Source of the DNA: JBHOQX01 sp042408595
Lineage (GTDB): Bacteria > Chloroflexota > Chloroflexia > Chloroflexales > Roseiflexaceae
Reading direction: 5' to 3'
Assembly (NCBI GenBank): GCA_042408595.1
Contig: JBHOQX010000046.1
Span: 1-57,003 of the forward strand
DNA: 57,003 bases
Both the position numbers and the translations under genes were made by a program. The notes under the pieces are model-generated. The model worked only from the letters and a program-made list of their open reading frames with translations. It had not been told where the DNA came from and did not search any database. Below are positions 25,516 to 33,699 of the stretch, piece after piece; positions within the stretch are counted from its first letter, which is position 1, and every line of letters begins with the position of its first letter.

Positions 25516-25887
25516 ATGGAGGACGTGACGAGCGACGAAACCGGCCCGCGTTACCCGACCGACCGCGCGTCGCTCGAACGCGACTGCGAGATCACATTCT
25601 TTGTCGCCGGCGGACCGGGCGGCCAGCATCGCAACAAGACCGCCCCTGGCGTGCGGTTGCTGCACCGCCCGAGTGGAACAAGTGTGACGGCGACCGAACG
25701 GCGCTCGCAGGCGGCCAACCGTGAGGCGGCCTTCGCCCGGATGGCGGCGCGGCTCGAGGCCGCCGCGCGCCGGCCCATGCCACGTGTCGCCACCAGGCCG
25801 AGCGGGGCCGCCCGCGCCGAGCGGCGCGACGCCAAACAGCGGCGCGCGCTGATCAAGCAACTCCGGCGGAAGCCGGGCGAGGAGTGA
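25516..25887 (+). CDS. Release-factor-like GGQ protein (RF-1 domain family)
   Basis: 123 residues. The peptidyl-tRNA hydrolase motif sits in FFVAGGPGGQHRNKTAPGVRLLHRPSG, and the basic C-terminus (RRDAKQRRALIKQLRRK) resembles the ribosome-binding tail of ArfB/ICT1 or RF-H proteins. It would act on stalled or misprogrammed ribosomes; no codon-recognition domain is present. ATG 25516 is preceded by GGAG. It ends 12 bases before the B3/B4 gene, suggesting a two-gene translation-quality unit. Confidence 0.85.
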   Translation: MEDVTSDETGPRYPTDRASLERDCEITFFVAGGPGGQHRNKTAPGVRLLHRPSGTSVTATERRSQAANREAAFARMAARLEAAARRPMPRVATRPSGAARAERRDAKQRRALIKQLRRKPGEE

Positions 25888-25899
25888 CGGGAGGTCGCC

Positions 25900-26607
25900 G
25901 TGCATTTTTCTCACAGCGCGGCCATCTGGGCCGCGTTTCCCGAGCTCGTCCCGGGCCTCTTGCTGGTCCAAGGCATCGACGGCGCGCCCGATGTGACACC
26001 GCGCCTCGCGCCGTACCTCGCGCGGGCACGCGCGCGCCTCGACGCCGCCGGGGCCGAGTCGGCGCTGCCCGAGGTCGCCGCCTGGCGGCGGGCCTACGCG
26101 CGGATGGGCCTCAAGCCGACGCAGTACCGCTCCGCCGCCGAAGCGCTACTGCGGCGCTTCCGCCGCGAGGGCGACCTGCCGCGGCTACATCCGCTTGTCG
26201 AGCTCTGCAATGCTGTGTCGCTCGCCTTCGCCCTGCCGGTCGCAGTGTTCGACCTGGGGGGCATCACCGGCTTCCTGGAGGTGCGACATGCCCGCGGCGA
26301 CGAGCGCTACCTGGCGTTCAGCGGCGAGACGGAGACACCCGACCCAGGCGAAGTGATCTTCGCCGACGCCGCCGGCGAAGTCCACGCCCGCCGCTGGACG
26401 TTCCGCCAGAGCCGACGCTCGACCGTGTCGCCTGAGACGCACACGGCGCTGATCGTGAGCGAGGGGCTGCACGCGGCCGCCGCCGCCGATGTGCCGGCGC
26501 TGCTCGACGCGCTCGCCGGAGAGATCGGCACCGTGTGGGGGCCGCCGACCGCCCGCGCCGTGCTGACCGCCGCCGCGCCCCGCTGGGACGCGCCAGCGGG
26601 CCGTTGA
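25900..26607 (+). CDS. B3/B4 tRNA-binding domain protein
   Basis: 235 residues. The B3/B4 fold from the PheRS beta subunit is recognisable: WRRAYARMGLKPTQYRSAAEALLRRF, HPLVELCNAVSLAFALPVAVFDLG and the terminal segment with HTALIVSEGL. Stand-alone members are thought to be tRNA-editing or tRNA-binding proteins. GGGAGGT precedes GTG 25900. Likely cotranscribed with the GGQ protein. Confidence 0.85.
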   Translation: MHFSHSAAIWAAFPELVPGLLLVQGIDGAPDVTPRLAPYLARARARLDAAGAESALPEVAAWRRAYARMGLKPTQYRSAAEALLRRFRREGDLPRLHPLVELCNAVSLAFALPVAVFDLGGITGFLEVRHARGDERYLAFSGETETPDPGEVIFADAAGEVHARRWTFRQSRRSTVSPETHTALIVSEGLHAAAAADVPALLDALAGEIGTVWGPPTARAVLTAAAPRWDAPAGR

Positions 26608-26653
26608 GAGACGCCGGAAGAAGGCAGGAGGCCAGCCTTGATCATAATCCCCC

Positions 26654-26682
26654 TTGCATTTTTAGAACACTTGTACTATACT
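26654..26682 (+). promoter_or_regulatory. Promoter for the 54-residue protein
   Basis: TTGCAT (26654-26659) and TATACT (26677-26682) are 17 bases apart, giving a leader of about 50 bases before ATG 26740. Confidence 0.65.
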
Positions 26683-26739
26683 GTCGGTGGGACAGTCGGC
26701 ACAGGCCGCGGCGCGGCCACCACGCAGAGAGGGACGAGC

Positions 26740-26904
26740 ATGTACCGCAAAGAGATTGTGTACGACCCCGAGACGCGGGACTACGCGATGTATCTCGACG
26801 ATGAACTCGTCGGCTTCGCGCGCACATACCACGAGGCGGAGGTCACGCTCGATCAGTTGGTGTTCGAGCTGCTGAGCAGCGGGCGCTTTCACGAAGCGGC
26901 GTAG
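26740..26904 (+). CDS. Small conserved-looking acidic protein (54 aa)
   Basis: The sequence begins MYRKEIVYDPETRDYAMYLD and continues through DELVGFARTYHEAEVTLDQL. A beta-hairpin followed by an amphipathic helix is predicted by eye. No SD is strong (GAGAGGGA lies upstream), but it has a good promoter and a terminator-like hairpin after it, so it is an independent gene. I have an impression of similar small proteins on mobile elements and in Chloroflexota, without assigned function. Confidence 0.7.
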   Translation: MYRKEIVYDPETRDYAMYLDDELVGFARTYHEAEVTLDQLVFELLSSGRFHEAA

Positions 26905-27005
26905 CCCATCCGTCCGGCCGCTGGGGTCGCATTGCTGCGAGGGCGGCGCAGCCGGGCGCGCGTCGTGGCGGCCGTCAGGCAGTCTCAGTGGGACGGCCGT
27001 AGACC

Positions 27006-27032
27006 AAGGGGTGTTCACTCCGAACGCCCCTT
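27006..27032. terminator. Hairpin between the 54-aa gene and tsaC, possibly bidirectional
   Basis: AAGGGGTGTTC (27006-27016) pairs with GAACGCCCCTT (27022-27032) around ACTCC, with one G-U. It lies just past both convergent genes. U-tracts are weak on both strands. Confidence 0.5.
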
Positions 27033-27039
27033 TGCTGAC

Positions 27040-28110
27040 TTAGCCGCCGTTCACCTCGATCACCCGCCCCTCGGTGGCGCGGAAGAGCCGATCCCAGATC
27101 GCCAGCCCAAGTCCGGCGCGCTCCGGCGCGCGCACCAAGATCGCTGCGACCCCTTGCGCGTCCAGCGCACGCAGCCCGCCGAACAGCCGGCTGGCGGCGG
27201 CTTCCAGCTCGTCACGCGGGCCGAGCGACTCGACCGCGGCACCCAGCCTGGCGAAGGCCGGCGCTTCCTCCTCCGGCGCGAGCACGCCCACCCGCTGCCC
27301 GGCGGCGATCCGCTCGCGCACCGCCTGCTCCATGCGCGCCCGCGCCGCCGCCGGCGGCCCGACGAACAGCAGCACCTCCGCACTTGGAGAGTAGTGCTTC
27401 AGCAGCATGCCAGGCGCGGCCGGCGTCTCATCGGCATCGGGGGCCAGGTAACGCGGTGCATAGGCCAGCCCCGGCGCGAGCGCCTGGAGCGCTTCGAGCG
27501 GGATGCCGCCGGGCCGCAGCAGCCGCGGCTCCGCGCCCGTCAAATCGACCACCGTCGACTCGACGCCGATCGGCGTCGGGCCGCCATCCAGCACGATCTC
27601 CACCCGCCCGGCCAGGTCTTCGAGCACATGCGCCGCCGCCGTCGGGCTGGGGCGGGCGAAGCGGTTGGCACTCGGCGCGGCCACTGGAAGCCGGGCAGCG
27701 CGCAGCAACGCCAGCGCGACCGGATGGCGCGGCACCCGCACGGCAACTGTCGCGCGCCCGGCAGAGACGTTCGGCGGGATACGCGGGCCGCGGGGCAACA
27801 CCAGGGTCAGCGGGCCGGGCCAGAAGCGCGCCGCCAGCTCCCGTGCCAGCCGCGGGACTTCGTGCGCCACCTCGTCCACCTGGCCGGCGTCCGCGATGTG
27901 GACAATGAGCGGATCCGAGGCGGGGCGCTCTTTGGCAGCGAAGATCCGCGCCACCGCCGCCACGTCGAGCGCGTTCGCCCCCAGCCCGTAGACCGTCTCG
28001 GTAGGAAAGGCGACCAGCTGGCCCGCGTGGAGCGCGGCTGCCGCCATAGCGATCGCCGCCGGGTCGGGATGCACCGGGTCGACCGGGAGCACCTGGGTCG
28101 GCGCGTTCAT
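27040..28110 (-). CDS. tsaC: L-threonylcarbamoyladenylate synthase, Sua5 type
   Basis: 356 residues. Makes threonylcarbamoyl-AMP for the t6A37 modification of ANN-decoding tRNAs. The YrdC domain (about 15-205) shows FPTETVYGLGANA, KERPASDPLIVHI, WPGPLTLVL and PSANRFARPSPT. The C-terminal Sua5 domain follows the linker around APGMLLKHYSP. The length identifies the Sua5-type rather than the short TsaC. The ATG overlaps the stop of the upstream membrane gene by four bases, so the two are coupled. Confidence 0.93.
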   Translation of the reverse strand: MNAPTQVLPVDPVHPDPAAIAMAAAALHAGQLVAFPTETVYGLGANALDVAAVARIFAAKERPASDPLIVHIADAGQVDEVAHEVPRLARELAARFWPGPLTLVLPRGPRIPPNVSAGRATVAVRVPRHPVALALLRAARLPVAAPSANRFARPSPTAAAHVLEDLAGRVEIVLDGGPTPIGVESTVVDLTGAEPRLLRPGGIPLEALQALAPGLAYAPRYLAPDADETPAAPGMLLKHYSPSAEVLLFVGPPAAARARMEQAVRERIAAGQRVGVLAPEEEAPAFARLGAAVESLGPRDELEAAASRLFGGLRALDAQGVAAILVRAPERAGLGLAIWDRLFRATEGRVIEVNGG

Positions 28111-28964
28111 CGGAACGTTACAAACACAACCGCCGCGAGCAGCCCACCGCCGAGGATCGCATACTCCCAGCCGATCCGGCGGCTCATGTCGCCGCGTAGC
28201 ACATGGTCCAGCAGGCCGGTGGCGATGTAGAACAGCGTCAGCAGCAGCGCGCCGCCGAGCAGGAACGGCGTGGCCCAGTAGTTAAGCGGCCAGGTGGCTT
28301 CGGCAAGCACCAGCCCGACCACCGCGGCGAGCGTGAACTGGCCGCGGCGCGTGGGCACCCACTGAAGCAGGGCGTACGCCAGCAGCGTGGCCGCCGCGCC
28401 GATCAGCGCGGCAGAGTAGATCGTCCGCAACCGGGCGAAATAGACCGCGCAGAAGATGCCGTATGCCAGCAGATAGGTGATCGCCTGCAGCGCCGTAAGA
28501 GCGGCGCGCCGCACCGGCTCGCGACGGTCGAGCGCGTAGTGTTGGCCCAGCAGCGCGCCAAACAGCAGGGCGCCGGCGGTGACCAGCGCGATAATAAAGG
28601 CCGTCGCCTGGAGCGTAGCGCTGAACAAACGGAAGAAAGCGAACGACGCGACGATCGACAGCGACGGCAGAATCCAGAAGCCGGGCGCGAACTCCACCGC
28701 CAGCCGCCCGAGCCGGAGAGTCGGCAGGGTGCGGGTCTGCATCTGCGGATGCGCCCGGATGAAGATATCCGCGCCGGTGCTGGCGATCACCACGAGCGAG
28801 GCGATCAGCAGCCACGAGACGGTGATCACCGGGAAATCGCCGCCGATGCGGGCGCGCAGCAGGTTCGGGTTGATGTCGATCAGGAAGACGACCACCAACC
28901 CCAACAGCACCAACAGCACCAGCGAGACGATCCGGTCGTAGCGCGGCGCAGGCGAGGGCGCCAC
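28107..28964 (-). CDS. Polytopic membrane protein of unknown function
   Basis: 285 residues with about eight membrane helices, starting soon after a short cytosolic head. Arg-rich loops include RPVRR-like and RGDMSRRIGWEY segments. No catalytic motif is seen. GTG 28964 is chosen because GGAG lies eight bases upstream; an ATG at 28988 is also possible but its SD is poor. Overlap with tsaC suggests coordinated expression rather than a shared pathway. Confidence 0.75.
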   Translation of the reverse strand: MAPSPAPRYDRIVSLVLLVLLGLVVVFLIDINPNLLRARIGGDFPVITVSWLLIASLVVIASTGADIFIRAHPQMQTRTLPTLRLGRLAVEFAPGFWILPSLSIVASFAFFRLFSATLQATAFIIALVTAGALLFGALLGQHYALDRREPVRRAALTALQAITYLLAYGIFCAVYFARLRTIYSAALIGAAATLLAYALLQWVPTRRGQFTLAAVVGLVLAEATWPLNYWATPFLLGGALLLTLFYIATGLLDHVLRGDMSRRIGWEYAILGGGLLAAVVFVTFR

Positions 28965-29577
28965 TATCCGCTCTCCTTGTTGTGCCATGCAGCGCATTCT
29001 AGCGGGCATGCCGCGCTGTGTCAAACGCCTGGCCGCCACGGGGGGAACGCTATCCTGTGGCGATTTCGGCCCATACGGGGGAAGGTGTGGAGCAATTGCC
29101 AGGCGCCCGTACAACCCCTATCCCCTGCCTTTGCCTGTGTGGGTTTAGGGATGGACCGAACAGGTGGGCGACAGGCGTTTGTTCGTGGGGTCATGGGCTC
29201 CAATGCCCTCACCCCGTGCCCCCTCCCTCGCACCTGGGGGAAGGGGACAGGGGGTGGGGCCGCAGGTTCTGGCCGAATCGGTCGAAAAACCTACCCCCGT
29301 AAGCGCCCCCCTCTGCGCGGGCAAGGAGTGGGACGGGGGTGGGGTTAGGGAAATCTGTCCGCCCTTGAACCCGTGTGCGGGTGAGGAGGTGTCAGGGGCG
29401 CTGGGGCTGCGCCCCAACGTTGGCCCTCCGTCTCCCACTCTGGGAGCGCGGGTCAGAGGGTGCACGCACCTCCGATTGACGGGACGCGCGCCTTTCGCGA
29501 TAATGGGAGCGCAGCGATCCAGTCTGGGCAGCCGGCGCGTCGGTGGCGCACCGGCCGATGCGCGCAAAGGAGCCACT
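28965..29577. other. Long spacer with C/G-run element and hairpins
   Basis: No gene is visible in these 613 bases. The stretch 29193-29352 alternates C-runs and G-runs (CCCTCACCCCGTGCCCCC ... GGGGGAAGGGGACAGGGGG) that can fold back on themselves. A G-quadruplex motif lies at 29330-29350. A hairpin GGGGCGC-TGGGGCT-GCGCCCC lies at 29395-29415. Confidence 0.6.
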
Positions 29578-30336
29578 ATGCTCGACCAGACCGTTGTGCT
29601 GGGCATCGATATCGGCGGAAGCGGCATCAAGGGCGCGCCGGTCGATATCGTGAAAGGCGAGTTGCTCGCCGAGCGCCTGCGCTTTCCCACGCCCCAGCCG
29701 TCGTGTCCCGATGCCATCGCCGAGCGGGTGGCGGAGATCGTGCGGCAGTTCGCCTGGCATGGGCCGATCGGCTGCACCTTTCCGGCGGTGATCAAACAGG
29801 GCGTGGCCTACAGCGCCGCGAATGTCGACCGCAGCTGGATCGGCACAGACGGCGACGCGCTGTTCGAGCGGGCGACCGGCTGCCCGGTGCATCTGATCAA
29901 CGATGCGGATGCCGCTGGGATCGCCGAGATGCGCTTCGGGGCGGGCCGCGGCCAGCGCGGCGTGGTCATGCTGCTGACGCTCGGTACGGGTATTGGCAGC
30001 GCCATCTTCATCGATGGCATCCTGCTGCCGAACACCGAGCTCGGTCATATGGAATTGAACGGCAAGGAAGCCGAGCACCGCGCCTCCGGCCGGGCGCGTG
30101 AAGAGCGCAAGATGAGCTGGAAAACCTGGAGCAAGCACCTCAGTCGCTATCTTCAGTATCTCGAGGCGCTCTTCTCGCCGGATCTGTTCATCATCGGCGG
30201 GGGCGTCAGCCGGCAGAGCGAGAAGTTCCTGCCGCTGCTGAAGGCGCAGACGCCGATCGTGCCGGCGCAACTGCGCAACGAGGCCGGGATCGTCGGTGCG
30301 GCGCTCGCGGCAGCCGGGCGGCTGGCCGCTTCGTGA
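29578..30336 (+). CDS. ppgK: Polyphosphate glucokinase (ROK family)
   Basis: 252 residues, the PPGK length. Phosphorylates glucose with polyphosphate or ATP. The N-terminal phosphate loop VLGIDIGGSGIKGAPVD, the TFPAVIKQG region, NDADAAGIAEMRFGAG and MLLTLGTGIGSAIF are all characteristic, as is the LGHMELNGKEAE sugar-binding segment. AAAGGA precedes ATG 29578. It is followed after 85 bases by a second, unrelated glucokinase. Confidence 0.93.
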   Translation: MLDQTVVLGIDIGGSGIKGAPVDIVKGELLAERLRFPTPQPSCPDAIAERVAEIVRQFAWHGPIGCTFPAVIKQGVAYSAANVDRSWIGTDGDALFERATGCPVHLINDADAAGIAEMRFGAGRGQRGVVMLLTLGTGIGSAIFIDGILLPNTELGHMELNGKEAEHRASGRAREERKMSWKTWSKHLSRYLQYLEALFSPDLFIIGGGVSRQSEKFLPLLKAQTPIVPAQLRNEAGIVGAALAAAGRLAAS

Positions 30337-30421
30337 TCGCGGATTGCAGATTGTCTGGCCGTCTACCTGTCTGCCCGCCTGTGGATCTCCGAATCGCTCA
30401 GCTCCAGCTAAAGGGAACGCC

Positions 30422-31408
30422 ATGCTGCTTGCCGGCGATATCGGCGGCACCAAGACGGTGCTCGCGCTCTTTTCAGCCGAGATCGGGCCGCACACGCCAT
30501 TGGTCGAGCGCACCTACCCGAGCGGCCGTTACGACTGCCTGGAGACGATCGTGCGCACATTCCTCGACGAGGTGCGGCAGCCGGTCGAGCGGGCCTGTTT
30601 CGGTGTGGCCGGGCCGGTGGTCGCCGGCCAGGCGCAGGTGACGAACCTGCCGTGGGCGATCAGCGAGGAGCGGCTCTGCGCGGCGTTCGGCTGGGAGCGT
30701 GCGCGCCTGCTGAACGACCTTGAAGCGGTAGCCTACGCCGTGCCGATCCTGGAGCCGGACGATCTCCTGACGCTGAACGCCGGCGAAGCCACGGCGCAGG
30801 GCAACATCGCGGTGATCGCGCCAGGCACCGGGCTGGGCGAGGCGTTTCTCACCTGGGCAGGGACGCGCTACCGCGCCCATGCCTCTGAAGGCGGCCACGC
30901 CTCGTTCGCGCCGGCCAACGAGCAGGAGATCGGCCTGCTGCGCTACATGCGCGAGCAGCTCGGCCACGGCCACGTCAGCTTCGAGCGCGTCTGCTCCGGC
31001 ATCGGCATCCCGAACCTCTACGCCTTCCTCAAGGCCAGCGGCTTCGCCGAGGAGCCGGCCTGGCTGGCCGCGCGCCTGGCCGATGCCACCGACCCGACGC
31101 CGGTGATCGTGGCGGCGGCGCACCAGAGCGAGCCATGCGCGCTGGCGCAGGAGACGCTGCGTCTCTTTGTGCATATTCTCGGCGGCGAGGCCGGCAACCT
31201 GGCGCTGAAGATTCTCGCGACCGGCGGGGTCTACATCGGCGGCGGCATCCCGCTGCACATCCTGCCCGCGCTGCGGCAGCCGGCGTTTCTCGACGCGTTC
31301 CGCCACAAGGGACGCTTCCGGCCGCTCCTGACCCGCATGCCGGTCCACGTCATCCTGAACGCGAAGGCCGCACTGCTCGGCGCGGCCGCGTGCGAGCTGG
31401 CGCACTGA
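30422..31408 (+). CDS. glk: Glucokinase (Glk family, ATP-dependent)
   Basis: 328 residues. The Glk-family (not ROK) signatures are LLAGDIGGTKTVLALF, CFGVAGPV, LLNDLEAVAYAV, VIAPGTGLGEA and ASEGGHASFAP. Converts glucose to glucose-6-phosphate for glycolysis. AAAGGGA precedes ATG 30422. The spacer before it contains CTACCTGTCTGCC-type words. Probably cotranscribed with ppgK. Confidence 0.93.
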   Translation: MLLAGDIGGTKTVLALFSAEIGPHTPLVERTYPSGRYDCLETIVRTFLDEVRQPVERACFGVAGPVVAGQAQVTNLPWAISEERLCAAFGWERARLLNDLEAVAYAVPILEPDDLLTLNAGEATAQGNIAVIAPGTGLGEAFLTWAGTRYRAHASEGGHASFAPANEQEIGLLRYMREQLGHGHVSFERVCSGIGIPNLYAFLKASGFAEEPAWLAARLADATDPTPVIVAAAHQSEPCALAQETLRLFVHILGGEAGNLALKILATGGVYIGGGIPLHILPALRQPAFLDAFRHKGRFRPLLTRMPVHVILNAKAALLGAAACELAH

Positions 31409-31474
31409 GCTTGCGAGCGCAGCCGTGCGGCATCGCTCGCGCACGAGCCGCCGGTATCGAACAGGAGCGCAGAG

Positions 31475-32236
31475 ATGTACCAAACCAACATGTACGAAGG
31501 CATGCTCGCCGAAACGGTGGTGATCCCGGGCGATCAGGGCGAATTGATCAACGCCTACGTTGCGCGCCCGCTTGGCCCCGGACCGTTTCCCGGTATCGTC
31601 CTCATCCACCATCTGCCCGGCTGGGACGAATGGTACCGCGAGGCGACGCGCCGGTTCGCGCACCACGGCTACGCCGCCCTGTCGCCGAATCTCTACTTCC
31701 GCGCCGGGCACGGGCCGCCCGAGGATGTGGCCGCCAAAGTTCGGGCGGCGGGCGGCGTGGCCGATGACCAGGTGCTGGGAGATGTCGCCGGCGCGCTGCA
31801 TTACCTGCGGGCCCTTCCCTACTGCAACGGCAGGGTCGGTGTGTTCGGCACCTGCTCCGGCGGCCGGCATGCCTTTCTGGCGGCCTGCCGGGTGCCGGGG
31901 TTCGCCGCTGCCGTGGACTGCTGGGGCGGGCGGGTGGTGATGGCGCAGAGCGAACTGACGCCGAAGCAGCCGGTCGCGCCCATCGAGTATACCAAAGACC
32001 TGTCCTGCCCGCTGCTCGGCCTCTTCGGCGAAGAGGATCAGAGCCCTTCGCCCGCGCAGGTGGCCCAGCACGAAGCTGAACTCAAGCGGTACGGCAAGAC
32101 CTATGAGTTCCACATGTATCCGAAAGCCGGCCATGGCTTCTTCTACTATGATCGGCCGGCGTACCGCCCGGAGCAGGCGGTCGATGGTTGGAAGAAGCTG
32201 TTCGCCTTTCTTGAAAGGCATCTTCGCGCGCCGTAA
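31475..32236 (+). CDS. Dienelactone hydrolase family protein
   Basis: 253 residues, alpha/beta hydrolase fold, no signal peptide. The nucleophile elbow reads FGTCSGGRHA, a GXCXG with Cys as in true dienelactone hydrolases; Asp is probably in FGEEDQSPS and His in AGHGFFYYDRPAYR. Family members open enol-lactones in aromatic degradation, but many act on other esters. No aromatic catabolic genes are nearby. AGGAG precedes ATG 31475. Confidence 0.9.
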   Translation: MYQTNMYEGMLAETVVIPGDQGELINAYVARPLGPGPFPGIVLIHHLPGWDEWYREATRRFAHHGYAALSPNLYFRAGHGPPEDVAAKVRAAGGVADDQVLGDVAGALHYLRALPYCNGRVGVFGTCSGGRHAFLAACRVPGFAAAVDCWGGRVVMAQSELTPKQPVAPIEYTKDLSCPLLGLFGEEDQSPSPAQVAQHEAELKRYGKTYEFHMYPKAGHGFFYYDRPAYRPEQAVDGWKKLFAFLERHLRAP

Positions 32237-32334
32237 GAAGCTGTCTGGAACGGGGAGGTGTGGCGGGCGCGCCCGAAAAGGGGACTCCGGAGGATTCGCC
32301 ACACCGCACATCGCCCATCGCCGTTCAGACAGCG
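32237..32334. repeat. Dispersed palindromic element, copy B (nested inverted repeat)
   Basis: Outer arms GCTGTCTGGAACGG (32240-32253) and CCGTTCAGACAGC (32321-32333) pair with one bulge. Inner arms GGTGTGGCG (32257-32265) and CGCCACACC (32297-32305) pair perfectly. The left part shares a 19-base core with copy A at 21471-21516. Confidence 0.8.
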
Positions 32335-32363
32335 CATGCGACAGCTGTGGAAGAGGGATGCGC

Positions 32364-32648
32364 ATGTGCACCATGATCGCCACACAGATCCAGATCGACG
32401 GAAGCGGCAAAGGCGTGAACGGCTGGTTCAGGCTGCGCGAAGCGACCGTATCGTATGACCATCCGTTCGATGCGCCGTTTGAGCACGCGCTGAATCTCGA
32501 TTTTGTGAACGAGGCGCTTGGCCCGGGCGCGCGCGTGGCGGTAGAACTGAGCCCGCAGGCGGCGCGCGCCCTGGTCCAGGCGATCAACGCCGTGCTGGAA
32601 CGGGCCGAGGCCGGCGGGTACCTGTCGCAGCCGGATCGCGCCGCGTAG
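32364..32648 (+). CDS. DUF6295 family protein
   Basis: 94 residues. Begins MCTMIATQIQIDGSGKGVNG and contains EATVSYDHPFDAPFEHALNL, DFVNEALGPGARVAVELS and a C-terminal helix (ARALVQAINAVLERAE). This matches my recollection of DUF6295, a small beta-rich actinobacterial/Chloroflexota family without known function. ATG 32364 follows GAGGGATG. Confidence 0.8.
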   Translation: MCTMIATQIQIDGSGKGVNGWFRLREATVSYDHPFDAPFEHALNLDFVNEALGPGARVAVELSPQAARALVQAINAVLERAEAGGYLSQPDRAA

Positions 32649-32873
32649 CCCCTGGACGCACACACCGGAAACGGCGTGGCCGGCAGCGAGCGCGATGCGC
32701 AGTCGTCAACCGGTCGAGCGTTGCGCCACGCGGGCGCGGGCCATGCGCGGCACACCACCGAGACCGCGAACGGGAGGGGGTGCCAGCTGGGGAGCATGGC
32801 TCCTCCACGCGGGCCGCCCGATCCCGCCGCCGCTCTCGCGAACCCGGCGAGCTGCCGGGCGCCGCGGCGCCCG
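32649..32873. other. Spacer before the polysaccharide operon
   Basis: About 300 GC-rich bases up to 32949 carry no recognisable gene; the extended -10 at 32874-32882 is the only clear signal. Confidence 0.5.
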
Positions 32874-32882
32874 TGGTATAAT
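32874..32882 (+). promoter_or_regulatory. Extended -10 promoter of the polysaccharide operon
   Basis: TGGTATAAT is a perfect extended -10. No -35 is evident at the proper distance. The leader would be about 60 bases. Confidence 0.65.
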
Positions 32883-32949
32883 GCCGCGCCGGTGCGGCCG
32901 GAATCCGCCCGATGAGAGCGGCCACTCGCGTGGCCGGTGAGATAGCGTG

Positions 32950-33699
32950 ATGGTGTCCGATCAGCAGCGGCGGCAGATCGAGCAGCAGTTCCACGACCAG
33001 ACGGCGCATGTCGAGCGCCGGGACTTTTACGCCTGGGGGGCGTTGCGGACCGCCGACGAGTATGCGTACGCGCTGGTGGGCGACCCATCCGGCTGTGTCG
33101 TGCTGGATCTGGGCTGTGGCCAGGGGGCGCATACCCGCTGGTTCGCCCGCCGAGGCGCCGTCGTCCACGCGACGGATGTCTCGAGGGAGATGGTGGCCGA
33201 GACGCTGCGGCGCGCCGCCGCCGCCGGCCTCGAGCCGCGCATCCGCGCCGCTCAGATGGCGGCCGAGGCGCTCGCCTATCCCGACAACAGCTTCGATCTG
33301 GTCTTCGGCCATTCCGTCATACACCACACGGAGATGGATGCGGCGCTGGCCGAGATCGCGCGGGTGCTGAAGCCCGGCGGGCGCGCGATTTTCCTCGAAC
33401 CGCTGGCGCACAACCCGCTCATCGCGCTCTTCCGCCGCCTCACGCCCTGGCGTCGCACGCCGACCGAGCAGCCGCTCCGCTGGCAGGACATCCGGCAGAT
33501 CGCCGCGCCGTTCTCCCGCTGCGACTATCGGGTCTTCTACCTGGCGGCGCTGCTCGCGTTCGCGGCGTTGCCATTGCGCAGCCGCGGCCTATTCCAGGCG
33601 CTGTTGCGGGCGGGCGAACGCACCGACCGCTGGCTGTTGCGCGCCGCGCCCGCTCTGCAGCGCTACGCCTGGGTGATCGTGCTGCACCTGACAAAATGA
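32950..33699 (+). CDS. Class I SAM-dependent methyltransferase
   Basis: 249 residues. SAM motif VVLDLGCGQGAHTRWFARRG, acidic residue in HATDVSREMV, and the FDLVFGHSVIHHTEMDAALAEIARVLKPGG block are type 11 methyltransferase features. It begins the operon and overlaps the glycosyltransferase by ATGA, so it probably methylates a sugar, lipid carrier or glycan. GTG 32947 is an alternative start. Confidence 0.88.
   Translation: MVSDQQRRQIEQQFHDQTAHVERRDFYAWGALRTADEYAYALVGDPSGCVVLDLGCGQGAHTRWFARRGAVVHATDVSREMVAETLRRAAAAGLEPRIRAAQMAAEALAYPDNSFDLVFGHSVIHHTEMDAALAEIARVLKPGGRAIFLEPLAHNPLIALFRRLTPWRRTPTEQPLRWQDIRQIAAPFSRCDYRVFYLAALLAFAALPLRSRGLFQALLRAGERTDRWLLRAAPALQRYAWVIVLHLTK

Noticed and set aside
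30473..33088. An 871-codon open frame on the minus strand across glk, the hydrolase and DUF6295
   Set aside because: It is antisense to three recognised genes with good SD sites; long antisense frames are expected in high-GC DNA. The translation shows no family motif.
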